From the NCBI GenBank assembly GCA_038363005.1, contig JBBQBI010000004.1, positions 124,001-188,000 of the forward strand: a stretch of 64,000 bases of DNA, written 5' to 3'. Position 1 is the first letter of the stretch. Every line of letters begins with the position of its first letter. Made by a program: the position numbers and the translations under genes. Source of the DNA: JAKOWB01 sp038363005. Lineage in GTDB: Bacteria; Pseudomonadota; Alphaproteobacteria; Kiloniellales; JACOMY01. The notes beneath the pieces were generated by a model. That model saw only the letters and a list, made by a program, of their open reading frames with translations. It did no database searches and was not told the origin of the DNA. Positions 27,392 through 36,142 of the stretch are shown piece by piece.

Positions 27392-28420
27392 TCAGAAGGG
27401 GATCGTCAGCGTCAGGTTGGCCTGGCCAAGCCAGGCATCCTCGAAATCGATGCCAGTCCGGACCGTGGCGATCGTAAGCGGGTCCAGGGTGTTCGGTGTA
27501 TCCAGGGTCGGCGCGGCGCTGAGATAGGTACCGCTGATGCCGAAGGCGAGCGTGATGCCGCCGGCAAAGCGATAGGACGCATCGATGCCCAGGTCGGCCT
27601 TGACCGCCAGTGCGCTATCGCTGTCGCTCTCGTCCGACAGTAACGACGGAGTGCCGGTGAAGAAAAGGACCTGGGCCGAGTGATTCAGGTGGCCGCTGAC
27701 CCGCATCAGGGCGACACCGCCATTGACCCCGAGGCTCCAGCGCTCGCCGATGGCCCAGGCAGCGTTCAAACCGATCTCGCCGCCGATGTAGCGCGCCGTC
27801 ATGTCGTCCTTCTGATTCGACCAGACGGGGTCCAAGGTCGGACCATCGAAGGTGTAGTCGACCTTGCCAAGCTGGTCGAGCGCGCCACCGATCACGCCGA
27901 CGAAGGGCGACAGTCGCGTACCGCCACTGTTGTAGTCCAGGTAGACGCGGCCTTCGCCCCACCAGGTCGTCACTTCCCGATCGAACTGGGCTGAAATGTT
28001 GAAGGGCGCACCGGTGGCAAAGAACACCGGTGTCGGAATGTCCGGCATGGGCGAGTTGAACAGCACGAGTGGATTTGCCACCGGCGTGTCGGTCTGCGAG
28101 GCCGTGGCCTGGCCGATGCTGCCACGGAGTTCCAGTCTGAGGCCGCCGCCGAACAGGCTGCCGTCTATCGGCAGGCCGATCGTGAGGCCGCCGCCAAAGC
28201 CGAAGAGCGGGTTGTCGGCGGTGAACTTGCCGTCGCTGCTGACAGCGCCATCGGTGGAGAAGTCGAGCGTCTTGTAGTCCGGCATCAGGAACGCCATGGG
28301 CCCACCCTCGACCCCGACGTAGATGCCCCAGCCGGCGACGAAGCGGTCAGGCTCGGCCTGGGATGGGCTGGCAAGCGCGATCAGCGCTGCTGCCGCGCAC
28401 AGGCGATTGAAGCGATACAT
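27392..28420 (-). CDS. Predicted outer-membrane beta-barrel protein (intact member of tandem pair)
   Basis: 342 residues. Signal peptide MYRFNRLCAAAALIALASPSQA (22 residues), then EPDRFVAGWGIYVGVEGGP. Strands alternate throughout, with paired aromatic and glycine residues (FGFGGGLTIGLPIDGSLF, WWGEGRVYLDY, SYRFAGGITLAFGI). The protein ends LTLTIPF; a terminal phenylalanine is the usual signal for outer-membrane assembly. No named family is recognised. A paralogue lies just upstream at 28535-29569, disrupted by a stop codon, while here the matching codon is Trp (TGG). It is probably a porin-like or structural barrel; the function is unknown. Confidence 0.8.
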   Translation of the reverse strand: MYRFNRLCAAAALIALASPSQAEPDRFVAGWGIYVGVEGGPMAFLMPDYKTLDFSTDGAVSSDGKFTADNPLFGFGGGLTIGLPIDGSLFGGGLRLELRGSIGQATASQTDTPVANPLVLFNSPMPDIPTPVFFATGAPFNISAQFDREVTTWWGEGRVYLDYNSGGTRLSPFVGVIGGALDQLGKVDYTFDGPTLDPVWSNQKDDMTARYIGGEIGLNAAWAIGERWSLGVNGGVALMRVSGHLNHSAQVLFFTGTPSLLSDESDSDSALAVKADLGIDASYRFAGGITLAFGISGTYLSAAPTLDTPNTLDPLTIATVRTGIDFEDAWLGQANLTLTIPF

Positions 28421-28534
28421 GGCGCCAACTCCCCGAGCAGGCGTTCCCCAGTCTTCTACTATCTTAGGTTAGTGAAGTCTGCCAAAGGGATTTTTGCTTG
28501 CGGCCTACCGACCGGTGCCTGGCCGAACCTCCGC

Positions 28535-29569
28535 TCAGAAGGGAATCGTCAGCGTCAGGTTGGTCTGGCCCATCCAGGCGGTGCCGAAGGCCAGCGTCGT
28601 CGCGGTCAGGGGATCGGTCAGGGTGTTGCCCGACTGGGTCGTCGCCACGGCGCTGAGGTAGCTGGCGTTGACGCCGAGCGCCAGGGTGATGCCGCCAGCG
28701 AAGCGATAGCTGGCCGAGAGGCCGGCGTCGGCCTTGACCGCCAGGGTGCTGTCGCTGTCCTGCTCCTGCGATGTCAGAAGCGAGGTGCCCGTGAAGCCGT
28801 AGAAGGTCAAGCGGTGTTTCAACTCGCCCCTGGCATGCAGCAGCGCGACGCCACCCTTGACGCCTAGGGTCCAGCGCTCGCCAATGGCGAAGCTTGCCTC
28901 CAGACCGATTTCGCCACCCAGATAGCGGGTGTCGATGTCGTCCTTCTGGCCGTACAGCAGGGGATCCGGCACCGGGAAGTCTAGAGTGTAGTCGACGCGA
29001 TTGTTCTGATCCAACGCCCCACCGACCACGCCGATGAAGGGCGACAGCATCACGCCCTCCGCGTGGTAGTCGAGGTAGGCGCGGCCCTGGCCCCACTAGG
29101 TCGTCGCTTCGCGCTTGAACCCGGCGGTGAAGCTCTGGGGATCGTTGATAAAAACGTTGTAGACCTTCGGGACCGTGGGGAAGCCGAACAGGACCTGGGT
29201 TTCCGGATTGTTGTCCGGCGTCTGGAACTCGCTGCCCTTGGCCTGCGCCAGACTGCCCCGCACCTCGAACCGCAGTCCGTCACCCAGCAAGCTGGCATCG
29301 ATTGGCAGGCCGATCGACAGGCCGCCACCGAACCCTAAGAGCACCTCGTCGGCGGTGAACTTGCCATCGCCGGGAAAGTTTCTGTCGGTGGTGAAGTTGA
29401 CCGTCTGGTAGTCCGGCAGCAGGATCGCTACAGGTCCGCCCTCGACCCCGACATAGAGGCCGAGGCCCGAGACGAAGCGGTCGGGCTCAGCCAGCGCCGG
29501 CCCGGCCAGCGCCGCGAAGGCGGTCGTGACCGCCCATGGCGCCGATCCCCCCTCTCCATACTCGGTCAA
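28535..29569 (-). pseudogene. Disrupted paralogue of the adjacent outer-membrane protein (in-frame amber codon)
   Basis: Two open stretches in the same frame, 29569-29096 and 29095-28535, align along the whole of the intact gene at 27392. Both contain EPDRF near the start and end LTLTIPF. They are split by one TAG (29098-29096) where the intact copy has TGG, so a single G-to-A change explains it; the flanks are ATT*WGQGRAYLDY here and VTTWWGEGRVYLDY in the intact copy. The start is also odd. An ATG at 29537 in the matching context GGCGCCATG is out of frame; start-to-EPDRF distance is 49 bases against 66 in the intact copy, a net 17-base loss. A TTG at 29569 keeps the frame. It is therefore either a recent pseudogene or a read-through gene. 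Confidence 0.85.
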
Positions 29570-29613
29570 TCATTTGGTATGGCGAGCCTGGATAGAGCAC
29601 CAGCGGCCATTGG

Positions 29614-30711
29614 CTAATTCGAGGGTGGGTAGCGCCGGATCAGTGCCTGCTGTCGGCGGTGCAAGCGGATCAGGCCGCGCGGCCCGATCGGCCGGTGGCC
29701 GCGCTGGCGCATGACGGCGCCCAGCCGAAAGATCAGCCGCTGCTTGGCGAAGACGATGCCATAGCCCTGGCGGAGGCTGTACTTGGGGTCCCAGGCCTGC
29801 ACCGCTTCGGAACCGGCGCCGTTTACCTCGATCAGGCTGAAGCCCTCGCCCTGCGCCAGCGCCGCCAGGCTGTCGTAGCGCAGGTCGAAGCGGCCGAGGT
29901 GGAAGTCTTTCATGTCGCGGGCGATGGCATCGATGGCGGCGCTCATCGCCGGGGTGATGCGGTGCGTCGCCTCCTCGTAAAGCCCACCCACCCGCGTCGA
30001 GCCGATGGTGGCGATGCGCACGATCTCGCCCGCTGTTGGGACGCGTGTCACGTCGCAGCAGGGCTCGCTGAGCCCGTCGCGGCCCAGCCGCTGCAGCCGC
30101 GGATCGCCGGCGGCCAGCGCGGCGATGCTGCGCACCCCGTCGCCCACCACGCGCGGATAGTGCCGCAGCAGCAGCGCGGTGACGCGCCCGGTCGGCTCGT
30201 TCGGGTGGCGGACGTAGAACAGACCGCCTTCGCCTTCCTGGGTCAGGAACTGCTGCAGCACGATGCGTTGGCCCAGCGGAAAGCGCCGCAGATAGTCGGC
30301 GAGATCCGACTCGTCCCGCAGCAGCCGCACGCCGAAGCCGCACCAGCCGACATCGGGCTTGGCGATCAAGGGAAAGGCGAGGCCGGCGGCCGCCAGCGCC
30401 GTGCGTGCCGCCGGCAGGCCGGCCGGCCCGTCATTCACGATGGCGGTGAAGGGCGCGGTGGCGGCGCGCGCCAAGGGTCCCATGGTGGCGAAGTACTCAA
30501 GCTTGCCCTCGCCCACCATGCCCCCGGCGGTGATGGTTGGGTTGATCGCCGACGGCAACGTCAGCGAGCGGTGGCAAAGCGCCAGCCAGAACCACTGCAC
30601 CACCATGGGAATGACGAAAAGCCACTTCGGCAGCGTGGCGAGGTTGATCCGGTGCCGCCGGCTGGCCGACGCGGCGGGAAGGAGCGTGGCCTGGGCTTCG
30701 CCCTGCTGCAT
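29614..30711 (-). CDS. ATP-grasp protein with N-terminal membrane helix, D-Ala-D-Ala-ligase-like
   Basis: 365 residues. A hydrophobic stretch WLFVIPMVVQWFWLALC (about residues 29-45) suggests membrane anchoring. The ATP-grasp core shows the lysine in FPLIAKPDVGWCGFGVRLL (about 115-133), the IVLQQFL hinge, and metal ligands in FDLRYDS and FSLIEVNGAGSEAVQAWDP. Such proteins join a carboxylate to an amine using ATP. This group occurs widely in Proteobacteria without known substrate. AGGTG precedes the ATG. It differs from the KTDxN-type paralogues at 51-61 kb. A 16-bp direct repeat lies just upstream. Confidence 0.82.
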   Translation of the reverse strand: MQQGEAQATLLPAASASRRHRINLATLPKWLFVIPMVVQWFWLALCHRSLTLPSAINPTITAGGMVGEGKLEYFATMGPLARAATAPFTAIVNDGPAGLPAARTALAAAGLAFPLIAKPDVGWCGFGVRLLRDESDLADYLRRFPLGQRIVLQQFLTQEGEGGLFYVRHPNEPTGRVTALLLRHYPRVVGDGVRSIAALAAGDPRLQRLGRDGLSEPCCDVTRVPTAGEIVRIATIGSTRVGGLYEEATHRITPAMSAAIDAIARDMKDFHLGRFDLRYDSLAALAQGEGFSLIEVNGAGSEAVQAWDPKYSLRQGYGIVFAKQRLIFRLGAVMRQRGHRPIGPRGLIRLHRRQQALIRRYPPSN

Positions 30712-30720
30712 GGATCACCT

Positions 30721-30753
30721 GGAATGGGCGCGCCTATGGAATGGGCGCGCCTA
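30721..30753. repeat. 16-bp direct repeat, two copies
   Basis: GGAATGGGCGCGCCTA occurs at 30721-30736 and again at 30738-30753 with one base between. It sits 10 bp upstream of the ATP-grasp start, in the 248-bp gap before folD. The exact match looks like a recent slippage duplication, or two binding sites one and a half helical turns apart. Nothing else is seen in this gap. Confidence 0.8.
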
Positions 30754-30959
30754 ACGGGCACGCGGTCCAGGTTAAACGCTCGTGGGCGCCGTCGGTTCCG
30801 GCCAAGGCCCCCTGGGCCCGCGCTGCGGCGGCGCCCCGTGGCACCCAAACTGCTGGCGACGACAGGGCTCAGCCCATCCGTCTTGCGCCCGGCACCCAGC
30901 CGCGTTAGAGCCGTGCCGCCTGACCGAACCGCCGCTTGAACGCCCTGCCGGAGCCCGCC

Positions 30960-31889
30960 ATGTCCGCCGCCGTCCACGCCCTGCCGCGCGACCACAAGAT
31001 CCTCGACGGCAAAGCCGTGGGCGCCGAACTGCGCGCCGGTTCCAAGGCCGAGGCCGAGCGCCTTGCCGCCGTTGGCTGGGCACCGCGCCTGGTCTCGCTG
31101 CTGGTGGGTGACGTCGCCGCGGCCGAACTCTATGTGCGCAACCAGAAGCGCGCGGCGGAAACCACCGCCATCGCCTTCGAGCAGCGCACCTTCCCGGCGG
31201 AGACCACGCAGGCCGAGCTGCTGGCCGCCATCGCCGCGCTGAACGCCGATCCCCGCGTGACCGGCATCATCCTGCAGCGCCCGCTGCCGCCGCACCTGTC
31301 GGTACGTGCGCTGCAGTCGGCGATCCACCCGTTGAAGGATGTCGAGGGGCTGCACCCGGCCTCGATCGGCAACATTGTCTACAACGATCTGCAGATGGGG
31401 CCCTGCACCTCGGTCGCCGCGGTCGAGCTGCTGAAGCGGACCGGCCTCGGCCTGCAGGGGCTCGAGGTGGTGGTGATCGGCCACAGCGAAATCGTCGGCA
31501 AGCCCATCGCCTTCCTGCTGATGAGCGAGGGGGCGACAGTCACGGTCTGCCACCACATGACCCGCAACCTGCGGGTCCACTCGCGCCAGGCCGACGCGGT
31601 CTTCGTCGCCGTCGGCAAGCCGGGCCTGGTCACCGGCGACATGATCAAGCCGGGCGCCGCGCTGATCGACATTGGCATCAACCAGGTGACCTTGGCGGAC
31701 GGCAGCACGCAGGTGGTGGGCGACGCCGACTACGCCTCCTGCCACGAGGTCGCCGGCTGGATCACTCCGGTGCCGGGCGGCGTCGGTCCGGTGACTGTCG
31801 CCACGCTGCTGGGCAACGTGGTGACCGCCGCCAGGCTGCAGAAGGCGCACTACGAGAGCGCCTTCGGCGAGGCTGGCCGGCTGCGCTAG
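30960..31889 (+). CDS. folD: Bifunctional methylenetetrahydrofolate dehydrogenase/cyclohydrolase
   Basis: Interconverts methylene-, methenyl- and formyl-tetrahydrofolate in the cytoplasm. 309 residues from ATG 30960 with GGAG seven bases upstream; TTG 30936 would add 8 residues. The catalytic Tyr-Lys pair is in LYVRNQKRAA. Other motifs are GIILQRPLPPHL (usually QLPLP), GPCTSVAAVELL (usually PCTP), VVIGHSEIVGKPIA and TPVPGGVGPVTVATLL. The small changes in the motifs are conservative. It ends four bases inside the convergent glycosyltransferase gene. Confidence 0.95.
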   Translation: MSAAVHALPRDHKILDGKAVGAELRAGSKAEAERLAAVGWAPRLVSLLVGDVAAAELYVRNQKRAAETTAIAFEQRTFPAETTQAELLAAIAALNADPRVTGIILQRPLPPHLSVRALQSAIHPLKDVEGLHPASIGNIVYNDLQMGPCTSVAAVELLKRTGLGLQGLEVVVIGHSEIVGKPIAFLLMSEGATVTVCHHMTRNLRVHSRQADAVFVAVGKPGLVTGDMIKPGAALIDIGINQVTLADGSTQVVGDADYASCHEVAGWITPVPGGVGPVTVATLLGNVVTAARLQKAHYESAFGEAGRLR

Positions 31890-32914
31890 CGCGCGACGCG
31901 CAGCCGCCAGACCAGCAGGCGCAGCGCGGTGCCGCGCGCGCCACGCCGCCAGAGGCGCCGAGCCACCTGGCGGGCCAGGCCGCGTGCCGGCGGGTCGGCG
32001 TGGCTCAACGCCCGCAGGCAGTCGGCCGCCTGTATCAGCGGCGGCAGCCCGCGCTCGACGCCATAGAGCTTGAAGGCCAGGTTGGCCAGCCGCAGCAGCG
32101 ACGCGTCCCGCGTCGCGTCATCCGTCGACAGGGCAATGAGCGCCGGCAGGTCGATGGCGTGCAGCCCGGCCGGCAGCTCGGCAAGGCCCTCTCGCCGCCG
32201 GTTGGCCGCGGCCAAGGCCGCCTCGCCCACCAGTGTGCGCTGCCAGCGCTGGCGCAGCGATCCGGCGCCGGCGTAGCGGCGATGCTGCAGCAGGACATCG
32301 GGCAGGTTGCCAAGCCGGTGCTGCTCGGCCAGCCGCAGCCAGAGGTCGAGGTCCTCAGCGCCCTCGAACAGCGGGCGATAGCCGCCGACGGCTTCCACGG
32401 CCCGGCGGCGGAAAGCGGCGGCGGGATGCGCCAGCGGCGGACGCGCTTCGCGCAGCAGGGCCTTGATCGCCGCCATGTCGCCGGGGAAAACGAGGGGCGG
32501 CCCGGTCGGCGCGTCGGCCTCGTCGATCGGCTGCACGGCAGAGCCCACCGCGGCGATCCCGGGGTTGGCGTCGAGAAAGGCCACCTGCCGGCCGATGCGC
32601 TGTGGCAGGGCGCGGTCGTCCGCGTCCATGCGCACCACATAGTCGCTGTCGATGGACGAGAGACCGCGTTGCAATGCACCGGCGACACCCAGATGCGGGC
32701 CCGGCAGCAGCCGGATGCGGTGGTCCCGCGCCTGCCATGCGGCAAGCTGTACCTTTACCTCGGCCGGCGCGCCGTCGTCGACGATGAGCAGGGTGAAGTC
32801 GGCTGTGTCCTGCGCCAGTATGCTTTCGACGGCAGCATCCAACCGCGGGCCGCCGGCGATCACCGGCATCAGCACCGTGACGGAGCTGTCCGGCGCTGGC
32901 AGGGCAGGGGTCAC
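31886..32914 (-). CDS. Family 2 glycosyltransferase
   Basis: 342 residues from GTG 32914, which overlaps the upstream stop as GTGA. The GT-A fold begins VTVLMPVIAGGPRLDAAVES, with LLIVDDGAP, the DxD-type metal site in YVVRMDADDRALP (about residue 97) and the acceptor-side EDLDLWLRL. The C-terminal 130 residues are helical and arginine-rich, which fits membrane association. It transfers a sugar from a nucleotide donor; donor and acceptor are unknown. It is the last gene after three secreted cysteine-rich paralogues and is coupled to the nearest one. Confidence 0.88.
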   Translation of the reverse strand: MTPALPAPDSSVTVLMPVIAGGPRLDAAVESILAQDTADFTLLIVDDGAPAEVKVQLAAWQARDHRIRLLPGPHLGVAGALQRGLSSIDSDYVVRMDADDRALPQRIGRQVAFLDANPGIAAVGSAVQPIDEADAPTGPPLVFPGDMAAIKALLREARPPLAHPAAAFRRRAVEAVGGYRPLFEGAEDLDLWLRLAEQHRLGNLPDVLLQHRRYAGAGSLRQRWQRTLVGEAALAAANRRREGLAELPAGLHAIDLPALIALSTDDATRDASLLRLANLAFKLYGVERGLPPLIQAADCLRALSHADPPARGLARQVARRLWRRGARGTALRLLVWRLRVAR

Positions 32915-33384
32915 GGCAGCATCGACACCTGGTCGCAGTTGCCCTCGGCATCCATCGGGAAGTTCTCGACGTTGCCGGGTAAATTGGCGGTGATCTCGAT
33001 CACCAGCGCGTCCACCGTGCCGCCGACGCCGACGAAGTAGAGCTTGCCGTCCTCGCGCTCGACAGTGAAGCAATGCGGGCCTGGCCAGCTGGTCGTCGGA
33101 TAGACGTAGCAGAGCATCTTGTCGGTGGCCCACCACTGACCACGCCACAGGCAGTCCTCGAACCAATAGGCGCTGCGGCCGTCCTTGCTGTGGTACTCGA
33201 TGTCGTGCAGCCCGTCGGAACGGTCGCCGTACTGCGTGCGGTCGGCGACCAGCTCGATCAGCGCCGCGCGGCCCACCACCTGTCCGTCGGGCGGCACCTG
33301 CGGCGCCGGTGCCGGCACCTGGTCGGCGGCGGCAGGCGACGCGGCCAGCAGGAACAGCGCCAGCAGCGCTAGGACACGACGCAT
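32911..33384 (-). CDS. Secreted four-cysteine protein, tandem paralogue 3
   Basis: 157 residues. Signal peptide MRRVLALLALFLLAASPAAA. The mature domain has the pattern DRSDGLHDIEYHSKDGRSAY, then DC, RGQWW, LCYVYP, GPHCF and a C-terminal NCD. The four cysteines are shared with the two paralogues upstream, so two disulfides are likely. It loosely recalls DUF995-type secreted proteins; no function is known. It overlaps paralogue 2 by 16 bp and the glycosyltransferase by 4 bp, indicating one transcript. ATG 33384 is chosen because the signal peptide begins there; the longer frame is a shadow. Confidence 0.78.
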   Translation of the reverse strand: MRRVLALLALFLLAASPAAADQVPAPAPQVPPDGQVVGRAALIELVADRTQYGDRSDGLHDIEYHSKDGRSAYWFEDCLWRGQWWATDKMLCYVYPTTSWPGPHCFTVEREDGKLYFVGVGGTVDALVIEITANLPGNVENFPMDAEGNCDQVSMLP

Positions 33385-33824
33385 TCGCCGGTCACGCCGA
33401 GCGGCAGCCGCTCGACGTTGCCCTTCAGGTCCTGGGTGGTGGTGGCGGTGGGCAGGGGCGACAGCGGATCGCCGGCCCACCAGAACTCCAGCTGCTGCTC
33501 GGCGTTGCGCTTCAGCCGGAAGCAGTGTGGGCCCTGCAGCGCGGTGTCGGGGTAGTAGTAGCAGATCTCCTGTTCGGTCACCCACCACTTGCCGCGCTCG
33601 ACGCAATTGTCCCACAGATAGGCCGAACGCCCGTCCGGCGCCTGGTACTCCACCTCGCTGCTGCCGTCGGAACGATCGCGGTATTGCGTGTGGTCGCTGA
33701 TCGCCTCTGTCAGCGCCTCCTTGCCGGTGATCCAGCCGTCGCTGCCGGTGGCCAGTTGCGCCTCGTCCGCGCCGGCCAGGGACACCGGCAGCAGCAGGAC
33801 GAGGCTGAGGAGCAGCCGGCGCAT
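33369..33824 (-). CDS. Secreted four-cysteine protein, tandem paralogue 2
   Basis: 151 residues. Signal peptide MRRLLLSLVLLLPVSLAGA. The mature domain repeats the family pattern: DRSDGSSEVEYQAPDGRSAY, DNC, RGKWW, ICYYYP, GPHCF and a late ECVVS. It shares TQYRDRSDG with paralogue 3 (TQYGDRSDG) and differs mainly in the C-terminal third. ATG 33824 starts 4 bp after paralogue 1 ends. Function unknown; export to the periplasm is inferred. Confidence 0.78.
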   Translation of the reverse strand: MRRLLLSLVLLLPVSLAGADEAQLATGSDGWITGKEALTEAISDHTQYRDRSDGSSEVEYQAPDGRSAYLWDNCVERGKWWVTEQEICYYYPDTALQGPHCFRLKRNAEQQLEFWWAGDPLSPLPTATTTQDLKGNVERLPLGVTGECVVS

Positions 33825-33828
33825 GGTG

Positions 33829-34272
33829 CTAGATCTCCCGGCAGGGGCCGTCGGCGCCCAGCGACAGCTCGTCGGGATTGCCCGGCAGGTTGTCGGTGGT
33901 GACGGCGGTCGGGGTCTGCGCCTGCGGCTCGTCCACCGACCAGTACTCCAGCTGGCCACGCACCTGGCGCAGCCAGAAGCAGTGCGACATCTCGCCGGTC
34001 ACCGAGGGATAGGCGTAGCAGAGCACGTTCTCTTCCAGCCACCAGCGCCCGGCGTAGGTGCAGCCCTGGAACAGGTAGGCGACGCGGCCGTCGCGGCTGT
34101 GGAACTCGATCTCCTGCGTGCCGTCGCTGCGGTCGCGGTGGTGCGTGCGTCCCTCGACCAGGGCGGCGATCTCCTGCGGCGACTGGATCCAGCCGGGCGG
34201 CTGCGCCGCGACCGGCGCTTGCAGGACCGGCAGCAGCAGGGCCAGCAGGCCGGCGAAAAGCGGTGCGCGCAT
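33829..34272 (-). CDS. Secreted four-cysteine protein, tandem paralogue 1
   Basis: 147 residues. Signal peptide MRAPLFAGLLALLLPVLQAPVAA. The mature domain has DRSDGTQEIEFHSRDGRVAY, GC, AGRWW, LCYAYP, SHCF and PCREI at the end. It is the first gene of the run paralogue 1, 2, 3, glycosyltransferase. The 261-bp region upstream towards gabD probably holds the promoter. Three diverged copies in a row suggest that the copies have taken on different binding partners rather than serving gene dosage. Confidence 0.78.
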   Translation of the reverse strand: MRAPLFAGLLALLLPVLQAPVAAQPPGWIQSPQEIAALVEGRTHHRDRSDGTQEIEFHSRDGRVAYLFQGCTYAGRWWLEENVLCYAYPSVTGEMSHCFWLRQVRGQLEYWSVDEPQAQTPTAVTTDNLPGNPDELSLGADGPCREI

Positions 34273-34533
34273 AGGGTCTCCTCATGTTGCAGCGCGATAG
34301 TCGCGCCGCGGCGGCCGCCTGTCGAGGGCCGGTGGCCAATGGCACCCCCAGGGTCTTCTACCCCGACTGTGGCGATTCCTGGACCGGGTCAGGGCTGCCT
34401 TGCCCGCCAGGCAGAGCCCGCGGGCGGCCGGGGGTGGCGCCAAAGCGGCCGAAGGGCTATCTCTAGCCGGCCTTTTGTCCCCGCCTGGCGGCGCCTTGAC
34501 GCGCCGGGCCCAGATCCCTTGGAGGGTTAACGC

Positions 34534-35991
34534 ATGGCTCCGAAATTGAACGACCCGAAGCTGTTCCGTCAGCAGGCCTACATCGACGGCAAGTGGGTCG
34601 ACGCCGACGACAAGGCGACGATCACGGTGAAGAACCCGGCCACCGGCGAGGCGCTGGGCACCATTCCCAAGCTGGGCGCCAACGAGACCCGCCGCGCCAT
34701 CGAGGCGGCCGAGAAGGCCTGGCCGGCCTGGCGCGCCAAGACCGCCAAGGAGCGCTCCAACATCCTGCGCAAGTGGTTCGACCTGATGATGGCGAACCAG
34801 GACGACCTGGCCACCATTCTGACGATGGAGCAGGGCAAGCCGCTGGCCGAGGCCAAGGGCGAGATCGCCTATGGCGCCAGCTTCATCGAATGGTTCGCCG
34901 AGGAAGGCAAGCGCATCTATGGCGACGTCATCCCGCAGCACCAGCCCGACAAGCGCATCGTCGTGATCAAGCAGCCGATCGGCGTGGTCGCGGCCATCAC
35001 GCCGTGGAACTTCCCCAACGCCATGATCACCCGCAAGGCCGGCCCGGCGCTGGCCGCCGGCTGCCCCATCGTGATCAAGCCGGCGACGCAGACTCCCTAT
35101 TCCGCCTTCGCCATGGCCGAGCTGGCCGAGCGCGCTGGCGTGCCGGCCGGCATCCTGTCGGTCGTCACCGGCACCGCCAGTGCCATCGGCGGCGAGATGA
35201 GCGCCAATCCCATCGTGCGCAAGCTGACCTTCACCGGCTCAACCGAAGTCGGCAAGCTGCTGATGGAACAGTGCGCCCAGACGGTGAAGAAGGTCTCCAT
35301 GGAGCTGGGCGGCAACGCCCCCTTCCTGGTGTTCGACGACGCCGACCTGGACGCCGCGGTGGAGGGCGCCATGCTCTCCAAGTTCCGCAACACCGGGCAG
35401 ACCTGCGTCTGCGCCAACCGCATCCTGGTGCAGGACAAGGTCTATGACGCCTTCGCCGAGAAGCTGGCGGCGAAGGTGGCCGGCCTGAAGGTCGGCAACG
35501 GCCTGGAGGCCGGCATCACGACCGGTCCGCTGATCGACATGAAGGCGGTTGAGAAGGTGGAGGAGCATGTCGCCGACGCCGTGGCCAAGGGCGCCAAGGT
35601 GGCGGTCGGCGGTCAGCGCCACGCACTGGGCGGCAGCTTCTATCAGCCGACCGTGCTGACCGGCGTCACCACCAAGATGAAGGTGACGCAGGAAGAGACC
35701 TTCGGCCCCGTCGCCCCGCTGTTCCGCTTCAAGGACGAGGCCGAGGCCATCGCCATGGCCAACGACACCGTCTTCGGCCTGGCCGCCTACTTCTACGCGC
35801 GCGACATGGGCCGCGTCTGGCGCGTCGCCGAGGGCCTGGAGACCGGCATCGTCGGCATCAACACCGGCATCATCTCCACCGAGGTCGCGCCCTTCGGCGG
35901 CGTCAAGGAATCCGGCGTCGGCCGCGAAGGCTCGAAGTACGGCATCGATGACTTCCTGGAGATCAAGTACCTCTGCATGGGCGGCATCTGA
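34534..35991 (+). CDS. gabD: NAD(P)-dependent succinate-semialdehyde dehydrogenase
   Basis: Oxidises succinate semialdehyde to succinate, the last step of GABA and putrescine breakdown. 485 residues. Cofactor region ITPWNFPNAMITRKAGPALA; FTGSTEVGKLL; catalytic Glu in SMELGGNAPFLVFDDAD; catalytic Cys in NTGQTCVCANR. The C-terminus FGGVKESGVGREGSKYGIDDFLEIKYL is GabD-like (cited in parts). GGAGG lies seven bases before the ATG. A small hairpin with TTTT (34447-34476) sits in the leader. A terminator follows the stop. Confidence 0.93.
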   Translation: MAPKLNDPKLFRQQAYIDGKWVDADDKATITVKNPATGEALGTIPKLGANETRRAIEAAEKAWPAWRAKTAKERSNILRKWFDLMMANQDDLATILTMEQGKPLAEAKGEIAYGASFIEWFAEEGKRIYGDVIPQHQPDKRIVVIKQPIGVVAAITPWNFPNAMITRKAGPALAAGCPIVIKPATQTPYSAFAMAELAERAGVPAGILSVVTGTASAIGGEMSANPIVRKLTFTGSTEVGKLLMEQCAQTVKKVSMELGGNAPFLVFDDADLDAAVEGAMLSKFRNTGQTCVCANRILVQDKVYDAFAEKLAAKVAGLKVGNGLEAGITTGPLIDMKAVEKVEEHVADAVAKGAKVAVGGQRHALGGSFYQPTVLTGVTTKMKVTQEETFGPVAPLFRFKDEAEAIAMANDTVFGLAAYFYARDMGRVWRVAEGLETGIVGINTGIISTEVAPFGGVKESGVGREGSKYGIDDFLEIKYLCMGGI

Positions 35992-36014
35992 GGCCTCCAC
36001 GCTTTCTGTCGCGC

Positions 36015-36044
36015 AAGGGGCGGGCCGCAGGGTCCGCCCCTTTT
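36015..36044 (+). terminator. Rho-independent terminator of gabD
   Basis: AAGGGGCGG (36015-36023) pairs with CCGCCCCTT (36034-36042) around a 10-base loop, followed by TT. It lies 24 bp after the gabD stop. Confidence 0.85.
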
Positions 36045-36142
36045 GCATGACGGCCCGGTCCTTGGCGATCGGACCGGCCGGCGAGGGCTTGACCAGCCGC
36101 CGCGCCACAGGTGTCCTGTCGCGGCAGCACAGGAGCGCACGC

